Assembly: GCA_007120675.1 (NCBI GenBank)
Contig: SKNE01000250.1
Span: 1 to 18,284, forward strand
Reading direction: 5' to 3'
Source of the DNA: Bacteroidales bacterium
GTDB taxonomy: Bacteria; Bacteroidota; Bacteroidia; Bacteroidales; UBA7960
Length of the DNA stretch: 18,284 nt
This document shows positions 12,843 through 18,284 of this stretch, piece after piece. How positions within the stretch are numbered: position 1 is the stretch's first letter; each line of letters begins with the position of its first letter. The notes under the pieces are model-generated. The model was not told the DNA's origin and ran no database searches. It saw nothing but the letters and a program-made list of their open reading frames with translations. The position numbers were made by a program, and so were the translations under genes.

Positions 12843-14507
12843 TTAGCGGCGGCGCTGATCAGCGGTTTCGTCGCGCAGCTGACGGAACTCATTACCCTCC
12901 AGCCAATTGGGAAAATTATCGCTGTTTGCCAGCTCCTGGCCCATATTGTAAAACAGCCACATATCCTGGTGCATGCCATCCCAGACCCATTTGTCGTGGA
13001 TCACGTCGGTGGGCGCGTGATAGCGTGGTGCCAGGTCAGCAGCTACACGCTCTGCATAGGCTTCATCCTGACCTATGTAATCGTTTCCGCCCTGGGCATA
13101 GATCATGGGTACCCCCTGGCGGGCCAGGCTGATGTGGTCGGAGCGATAGAAAAATCCGGCTTCCGGCGTGGGCTCAGGAACAAGGTGGCGACCCTGGGCC
13201 TCAGCGTGGCGGCGAAGGTAATCTTCCATCTCCGAATTGCCGTAACCCACCACGGAAACATCCCAGGTGGGCCCGTAGACGTTCAAGGCATCGATGTTGA
13301 TGCCACCCACGGTGGTGGCCAGCGGAAAGATGGGGTTTTCCCCGTAGAAACGCGAACCCAGAAGGCCGCTCTCCTCTGCCGTTACAGCCATGAAGACCAC
13401 GGAACGACGGGGCGCATCACCACTCATTATGCGTTCAGCAATGGATAAAATGGCGCCTACCCCGGTAGCATTGTCCACTGCCCCGTTATAGATGTCCACG
13501 CCATCTTCCGTCTCCACCATGCCCAGGTGATCCCAGTGGGCCATATACACAATGGTTTCATCCGGATAGTCTGTCCCCTCGATATAGCCGATCACATTGT
13601 GACACTCTGCGTAGCTGAATTCGTTGCGGAAGCTCACATCGGCGTAAAGTCCCATGGAAAAAGCCTGGAAACCGGGATCGGCGGCACTGGCCAGTGCTTC
13701 TTCAAAGTCCACTCCAATGTGCTCAAACAGCTCCCTGGCCACGTCCTTCTGGATCCAGCCTTCGGCGTCCAGCCTGGGGTCGCCCGTTTCAACGCCGATT
13801 CCGTATTGCGTACCGCTCCAGGAGTTCCTCACCACGTCCCAGCCATAGCTGGCGGGTTCGGTCTGGTGGATGATCAGCGCACCGGCGGCACCCTGGCGGG
13901 CGGCTTCCTCAAACTTATAGGTCCACCGACCATAATAGGTCATGGCCCTTCCGCCAAACATGTTCTCGTCCCGAAGGACAAAACCCGGGTCATTCACAAG
14001 CACCACCACGGTCTTGCCTTCCACATCCACGCCTTCATAGTCGTTCCAGCCGTACTCGGGAGCCACTACGCCATAGCCAACATAGACCAGCTCGCTTTTT
14101 TCCAGAGCCGAACGATCCGTCAGCTGGTATGTGCCGATCACCATGTCATCCAGGTAGTTGTAGGCCCGTTCCAGGCCATTGCCGCTGATCACCAGGTCAG
14201 ACACCTCGTAAGGTGTGATCTCAACCAGCGGGACAGGCTGAAAATAGGTGTCGCCCAGGGCAGGCTTCAGGCCGATGCGCTGAAACTCACCCTTGATGTA
14301 CTGCTTGGCTCTTTCGCCACCCGGGGTAGCCGGTGCACGGCCTTCCATTTCATCGGATGCCAGTATTTCCACGTGGCTTTGATACCTCTCACAGAAAGTG
14401 GGGATCTCTGCCGTTTCCGGAACAGCACATGAGGTAAAAACTCCGGCCATCAACAGCAGGCTTAGTGCGCCCAGCAGCTGATGCATTTTTTTCCTTGCAG
14501 ATGTCAT
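12843..14507 (-). CDS. M28-family zinc metallopeptidase, lipoprotein with PA-type insert
   Basis: The 554-residue protein is an exported aminopeptidase-like lipoprotein. A signal peptide of about 26 residues (MTSARKKMHQLLGALSLL, then MAGVFTSC) ends at lipobox cysteine C27. A protease-associated (PA) domain lies around residues 140-230 (VYVGYGVVAPEYGW, GKTVVVLVNDPG, GAAGALII). The M28 catalytic domain follows, with the five metal ligands visible as H324 (HWDHLG), D345 (GAVDNATG), E379 beside catalytic E378 (AVTAEESGLLGS), D406 (INIDALN) and H458 (YRSDHISL). It probably trims peptides at the cell surface or in the periplasm. The start at 14507 is set by AAGGAGGAA at 14523-14515; the longer frame from 14558 adds 17 unlikely residues ahead of the signal peptide. 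It is separated from secDF by a strong terminator, so it may have its own weak promoter or depend on read-through. Confidence 0.93.
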   Translation of the reverse strand: MTSARKKMHQLLGALSLLLMAGVFTSCAVPETAEIPTFCERYQSHVEILASDEMEGRAPATPGGERAKQYIKGEFQRIGLKPALGDTYFQPVPLVEITPYEVSDLVISGNGLERAYNYLDDMVIGTYQLTDRSALEKSELVYVGYGVVAPEYGWNDYEGVDVEGKTVVVLVNDPGFVLRDENMFGGRAMTYYGRWTYKFEEAARQGAAGALIIHQTEPASYGWDVVRNSWSGTQYGIGVETGDPRLDAEGWIQKDVARELFEHIGVDFEEALASAADPGFQAFSMGLYADVSFRNEFSYAECHNVIGYIEGTDYPDETIVYMAHWDHLGMVETEDGVDIYNGAVDNATGVGAILSIAERIMSGDAPRRSVVFMAVTAEESGLLGSRFYGENPIFPLATTVGGINIDALNVYGPTWDVSVVGYGNSEMEDYLRRHAEAQGRHLVPEPTPEAGFFYRSDHISLARQGVPMIYAQGGNDYIGQDEAYAERVAADLAPRYHAPTDVIHDKWVWDGMHQDMWLFYNMGQELANSDNFPNWLEGNEFRQLRDETADQRRR

Positions 14508-14548
14508 TTTTTTGTTCCTCCTTAACTTTTGGTTTATAGGTTTGGCCA

Positions 14549-14582
14549 AATAAAACAAATGCGGCTGTCAGGCCGCATTTGT
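14549..14582 (-). terminator. Strong terminator of secDF
   Basis: A perfect 11-bp inverted repeat (ACAAATGCGGC at 14555-14565, GCCGCATTTGT at 14572-14582) has a 6-nt loop. On the minus strand it is followed by TTTATT. It begins 15 nt after the secDF stop codon and only about 40 nt before the M28 peptidase start. Confidence 0.85.
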
Positions 14583-14597
14583 CTGCTGTGTCAGCAA

Positions 14598-17500
14598 TTA
14601 TTTCCTCAATTTATTCTTGTTCTTCATGGTGAGCAGGTCGTAGGCGATGGGTGCCGCGTTAAAGAGCGACGAGTAGGTACCCACGGCCACCCCAATCATC
14701 AGGGCAAAGGCAAAGCCGCGGATCACCTCCCCGCCAAAGAGGAAGATGATCAGCAACACGGCAATGGTTGTTCCCGAGGTGTTGATGGTACGCGACAGGG
14801 TGGCGTTCAGCGCCTTGTTGATGTTGTTCTTCAATTCCCTCTTGGGGAATAGTCCAATCTGCTCCCTGATCCGGTCAAAGATCACCACGGTGTCGTTCAC
14901 CGAGTAACCGATGATGGTCAGGATGGCCGCAATGAAGGCCTGGTCAATCTCCATGGTCCAGGGCACGATGTTGTACAGCAACGAATAGAGCGACACCACG
15001 ATGATGGCATCGTGAAATACCGTGGTAAGGCTTCCCAGTCCGAACTGCCAGCGCTTAAATCGCATGGCGATGTAGCTGAATATGATGATCAGGGCGATGG
15101 TCACGCTGACCACGGCCCCCACCTTGATGTCGCGGGCAACCGCCGGCCCCACCTTTTGGGAGCTGAGCCGTCCAATCACCTTATCGTCGTCGTCGGAGGT
15201 GAACTCGGCAAAGGTGATGGGCTCATCAAAGAAGCCCTGTATGGCTTCAAAAATCCTTTGTTCTGCCCGTGCATCGGCCTCATCACCATCATCGTCAATC
15301 ATGAAGCTGGTGGTGATGCGCACCTGGTTGGAAGGTCCGAAGGTGATCACCTCGGCGGGCTCCTGCAGCTCTTCCAGCAGCGCAGCCCGCATATCGACGG
15401 TATTCACGTCATTGTCGAAACGCACCACGTAGGAGCGGCCCCCGGAGAAGTCGATCCCGTAGCTCAGTCCGCGCACCGCAAAGGAAGCCAGTCCCAGCAG
15501 GATCACGATGGCTGAGATGGTGTAAAAGCGCTTGCGCACGCCGATGAAATCGAAATCGACCTTGGTGAGTACGTCCTTGGTGATCTTGGCATTGAAGCGG
15601 ATGGGTACGTTCTTGTCGAGCCACCTGGTGAACACCAGCCTTGAGAGGAAGATGGCGGTGAAGAGCGAGCAGATGATCCCGATGATCAGGGTGGTGGCAA
15701 AGCCCTGTACGGGGCCTGAACCAAAGATGTAAAGTACGATCCCTGTCAGCAGGGTGGTGATGTTGCCGTCCACAATGGCCGAATAGGCGTTTTTGTAACC
15801 GTCGGCAATGGCCAGTCGCAGTCCCTTGCCCGAACGGATCTCCTCCAGGATCCTCTCGTAGATGATCACGTTGGCATCCACTGCCATACCCAGGGTGAGT
15901 ACGATGCCGGCGATACCCGGAAGGGTAAGCACGGCCCCCAGGGAGGCCAGCACCCCGAGAATGAAGAAGATGTTTGCCACCAGGGCCATATCGGCCACCA
16001 GTCCGGCCCGGTTGTAGTAAAAGCCCATGTAAACCAGCACAAGGACAAAGGCGATGATAAAGGAGGTGAAACCGGCATTGATGGCTTCACGTCCCAGGGA
16101 GGGACCCACGACGGCTTCCTCCACGATCCTTGCCGGGGCGGGCAGCGATCCGGCACGCAGGATGTTGGCCAGGTCCTGTGCCTCCTGTATGCTGAACTGT
16201 CCGCTGATCTGCGAACGTCCCCCTGCGATCTCACTCTGAACGGTGGGGAAAGAGTATACGTAATCGTCCAGCACGATGGCGATGGAGCGGCCGATGTTGT
16301 CGGCGGTGAGGCGGCGCCACACCCTGGCCCCTTCGCTATTCATGGCCATGTTGATCTCCACCTGTCCGGTGGGACTGAAGTCCTGGCGCGCATCGGTGAT
16401 CACCTCACCGGTGAGCGGGGCAGAACCATCGCGCGTGGTCTCGCGGATGGCCACCAGCTCGTGGGTATTGTCTGTTCCGCGGAGCGGCTTCACATTCCAG
16501 TAAAGGCGCAGGTTGCGCGGGAAAATGTTGCGGATCTGCGGCTGCTTTAGCATATTGTTTACCCGGGCGGTGTCCTGTACCGCCGAATAACCCACCACGG
16601 GTCCCGGACCGGGACGCATGGCTCCCGTCTGGTCCTGCACAAAGTTGGGTGTCAGGTAGGCAAAGAGGGGATTTTCGCGGGCAAAGTCCTGGAACTCTTC
16701 CAGGTCATCAAAATCATCGCCCAGCAGCTCGGCTATGCTCAGGCTGTCGGTGGGATCCAGCTCATCCATCTCGGCCAGCAGATCATCTTCAAAAAGCTCC
16801 TCCGGGTCAGCAGCTTCTTCATCAAAGAGTTCGTCCAGGCTGTCGTCCACCTGGATCTCCCCGGCACGCATGTCACGCAAACGCTCATTGGCGTCCCAGA
16901 AGTACTCATACAGGTCGGCAAACTCATAGGTTTCCCAGAATTCCAGCTTGGCTGTACCCTGCAGCAGGCGGCGCACACGTTCGGGTTCCTTGATGCCGGG
17001 CAGCTCAATGAGGATGCGGCCCGTGGTAGCCAGGCGCTGGATGTTGGGTTGCGCCACGCCAAAACGGTCGATACGCGTCCGCAGGATCTGGAAGGAGCGA
17101 TCCACCGCCTGATCCACCTCCCTGCGGAGCACCCTGAGCACCTCATCATTGGTGGAGGTCACGGTGATGCGGTCACGCATCTCCGGGGTGCTGAAGAAAA
17201 AGGCCAGGCTGGCGTTGGGGTCCAGCTCCTCAAAAGCACGGCCAAAAAGGGTGATGAAGTCCTCACGGCTGGTGCGCTGCATCTCTGCCGCATTGTCCAT
17301 GGCAGACTGAAAGATCTGGTCACTGGGATTGCCCGCCAGGGCTCGCACGATGGCGGGCACCGAAATCTCAAGGGTTACGTTCATGCCCCCACGCAAATCC
17401 AGGCCGAGGTTCAGCTCACGCTCCTTGGTTTCACGGAAGGTATATTGGCGGATGCCCAGGTTGTAAACCGTCTGGTTCATCATGGAGTCCAGGTAACGCT

Positions 17501-17714
17501 GTTCCTCCACCCGGGCAATGGAATCCAGGAAAAAGCGTTCGAGCAGCTCATTGCCCGCGGCCAGCTCCGCGGCCTGCTGCACAAATCGTTCACTGCGTGC
17601 ATGATTGTGTGCATCGCGCTCCACCTTCCGTGCAAAATAGGTGAAGGAAAGCTGATACAGGCATACCAGGGCAAACGCAATGGCAAAAAATCGTATTAAG
17701 CCTTTATTCTGCAT
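14598..17714 (-). CDS. secDF: Protein translocase subunit SecDF (fused SecD-SecF)
   Basis: This 1038-residue inner-membrane RND-type protein uses the proton-motive force to help SecYEG export proteins. The SecD half has a first membrane helix at the N-terminus (residues 6-24), the periplasmic P1 domain with LDLRGGM from residue 105, and a C-terminal helix bundle including GMAVDANVIIYERI. The SecF half begins near DVLTKVDFDFIG, contains YGIDFSGGRSYVVRF and a second bundle with GYSVNDTVVIFDRI. The P1 domain holds a very acidic insert at residues 289-343 with 26 Asp/Glu in 55 positions and no Lys or Arg. The start at 17714 places the membrane helix normally; the open frame from 17801 reaches past the predicted promoter and is rejected. 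Fused SecDF is usual in Bacteroidota. It is monocistronic by its promoter and terminator. Confidence 0.95.
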   Translation of the reverse strand: MQNKGLIRFFAIAFALVCLYQLSFTYFARKVERDAHNHARSERFVQQAAELAAGNELLERFFLDSIARVEEQRYLDSMMNQTVYNLGIRQYTFRETKERELNLGLDLRGGMNVTLEISVPAIVRALAGNPSDQIFQSAMDNAAEMQRTSREDFITLFGRAFEELDPNASLAFFFSTPEMRDRITVTSTNDEVLRVLRREVDQAVDRSFQILRTRIDRFGVAQPNIQRLATTGRILIELPGIKEPERVRRLLQGTAKLEFWETYEFADLYEYFWDANERLRDMRAGEIQVDDSLDELFDEEAADPEELFEDDLLAEMDELDPTDSLSIAELLGDDFDDLEEFQDFARENPLFAYLTPNFVQDQTGAMRPGPGPVVGYSAVQDTARVNNMLKQPQIRNIFPRNLRLYWNVKPLRGTDNTHELVAIRETTRDGSAPLTGEVITDARQDFSPTGQVEINMAMNSEGARVWRRLTADNIGRSIAIVLDDYVYSFPTVQSEIAGGRSQISGQFSIQEAQDLANILRAGSLPAPARIVEEAVVGPSLGREAINAGFTSFIIAFVLVLVYMGFYYNRAGLVADMALVANIFFILGVLASLGAVLTLPGIAGIVLTLGMAVDANVIIYERILEEIRSGKGLRLAIADGYKNAYSAIVDGNITTLLTGIVLYIFGSGPVQGFATTLIIGIICSLFTAIFLSRLVFTRWLDKNVPIRFNAKITKDVLTKVDFDFIGVRKRFYTISAIVILLGLASFAVRGLSYGIDFSGGRSYVVRFDNDVNTVDMRAALLEELQEPAEVITFGPSNQVRITTSFMIDDDGDEADARAEQRIFEAIQGFFDEPITFAEFTSDDDDKVIGRLSSQKVGPAVARDIKVGAVVSVTIALIIIFSYIAMRFKRWQFGLGSLTTVFHDAIIVVSLYSLLYNIVPWTMEIDQAFIAAILTIIGYSVNDTVVIFDRIREQIGLFPKRELKNNINKALNATLSRTINTSGTTIAVLLIIFLFGGEVIRGFAFALMIGVAVGTYSSLFNAAPIAYDLLTMKNKNKLRK

Positions 17715-17758
17715 GTTGTTGCACTTTATATAAGGAATTGGTTTTAAAAAAGCGACCG

Positions 17759-17766
17759 CAAAGTTA
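17759..17766 (-). promoter_or_regulatory. Candidate -7 element for secDF
   Basis: On the minus strand TAACTTTG (17766-17759) fits TAnnTTTG and lies about 45 nt before the secDF ATG, leaving a short leader. The -33 position holds only a T-rich stretch, so the call rests on the -7 element. Confidence 0.5.
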
Positions 17767-17865
17767 ATTGATTTTTTTGCAACCTGAAAACTATCGTTCA
17801 AATAATTTGTCGCAAAACGGATGGTCTCTTAAATGCAGGCTTTGCGCTCATGGTAAGACCCCGTG

Positions 17866-18284
17866 CTATCTCATCACCATCACTTGTTGTGCATAGTCGA
17901 TGCTGACCCGGAATGCCTGCATCAGGTCACCCCCCAGTACCATGTCGATGCGGGGCAGGTCGTAAATGGCGTAGGTTTTATTGACCGGTGCAAGGTCAAT
18001 CAACACGATTTCCTGGTCAAGGAGCTCCTTGTTGCCGAAGCGCATATGGGGGATGTGGCACACGTAGGTCTTGATGCCGCCGGCCCCCATTCCCGTGAAG
18101 AGCCTGTCGAAGGGACGGATGTCCGGATTGCCCAGGTAATGGTGGGCCCGGGAATGATCAAGGATGGTCCTGGAAGCCCCGGTGTCGATGAGAACATTGG
18201 CTTTCAGTCCATTGATATAGGCCTGAAACATCAGGTGAAAACCATCCGGTTCAATGCTGATGAGACGCAGGGGCAGTTGATGCT
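17866..18284 (-). CDS. Retropepsin-like (clan AA) aspartic protease, 5' end outside the window
   Basis: The reading frame is open to the right edge, adding HQLPLRLISIEPDGFHL before the first internal ATG at 18231. The visible protein is therefore about 138 residues and lacks only its first few codons. It is a single-domain retropepsin-like protease: beta strand FQAYINGLKANVLI, catalytic DTGAS motif, and later the hydrophobic-hydrophobic-Gly element MVLGGDLM. One DTG per chain means it should work as a homodimer. No signal peptide or membrane segment is seen in this part. Such proteins are widespread in Bacteroidota and their substrates are mostly unknown. It is upstream of secDF with 151 nt between, and secDF has its own candidate promoter. 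Confidence 0.88.
   Translation of the reverse strand, partial: HQLPLRLISIEPDGFHLMFQAYINGLKANVLIDTGASRTILDHSRAHHYLGNPDIRPFDRLFTGMGAGGIKTYVCHIPHMRFGNKELLDQEIVLIDLAPVNKTYAIYDLPRIDMVLGGDLMQAFRVSIDYAQQVMVMR

Noticed and set aside
1..18284. CRISPR arrays, complete insertion sequences, rRNA genes or hydrogenase maturase genes
   Set aside because: I looked for regularly spaced repeats, transposase motifs and HydEFG motifs and found none. The only mobile-element trace is the integrase tail at 276-419.

Overview
The window looks like part of the chromosome of an anaerobic, H2-metabolising member of the Bacteroidota (probably Bacteroidales-like). Three things point there: promoters of the TTG/TTTG - 19 to 20 bp - TAnnTTTG type upstream of the tRNA and of a hydrogenase operon; a fused single-chain SecDF; and retropepsin-like and M28 lipoprotein peptidases of the kind common in that phylum. 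Genes are moderately GC-rich and intergenic regions AT-rich. All recognised genes, including the tRNA, are on the minus strand, so transcription runs from high to low coordinates.

Layout from the left. Positions 1-536 hold no intact gene but carry the decayed C-terminal end of a tyrosine recombinase, a short tandem repeat, and the terminator of a tRNA-Asp gene (537-611) that has a near-consensus Bacteroidota promoter. Positions 875-8014 form one long operon. Its first five genes are two DRTGG proteins, two GHKL ATPases and a PHP-domain protein. Its last four are a tetrameric, NAD(P)-linked [FeFe]-hydrogenase of HndABCD type: HndB-like ferredoxin, full-length HndC/HydB-like flavoprotein, HydA/HndD catalytic subunit and NuoE-like HndA. 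A near-perfect Rex operator lies just upstream of its predicted promoter, directly behind the rex gene (8141-8794). Positions 9035-12543 hold a second hydrogenase operon with the reverse internal order: NuoE-like, a short NuoF-like protein lacking the N-terminal thioredoxin-like and C-terminal ferredoxin domains, and a second HydA. It ends at a hairpin terminator in front of rex. Upstream are housekeeping genes: an M28 lipoprotein peptidase (12843-14507), SecDF (14598-17714) and a retropepsin-like aspartic protease running off the right edge.

The main theme is redox-controlled H2 metabolism. Two non-identical [FeFe]-hydrogenases flank, and at least one is probably controlled by, the NADH/NAD+ sensor Rex. 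The larger one carries all the extra Fe-S domains associated with ferredoxin/NAD electron bifurcation or confurcation. The smaller has only the NuoF core and may be a simpler NADH-dependent enzyme. The five-gene DRTGG/GHKL/DRTGG/PHP/GHKL cassette in front of the large hydrogenase is the least understood part of the window and looks like a dedicated sensing or control module. No hydrogenase maturases (HydE, HydF, HydG) are present here.
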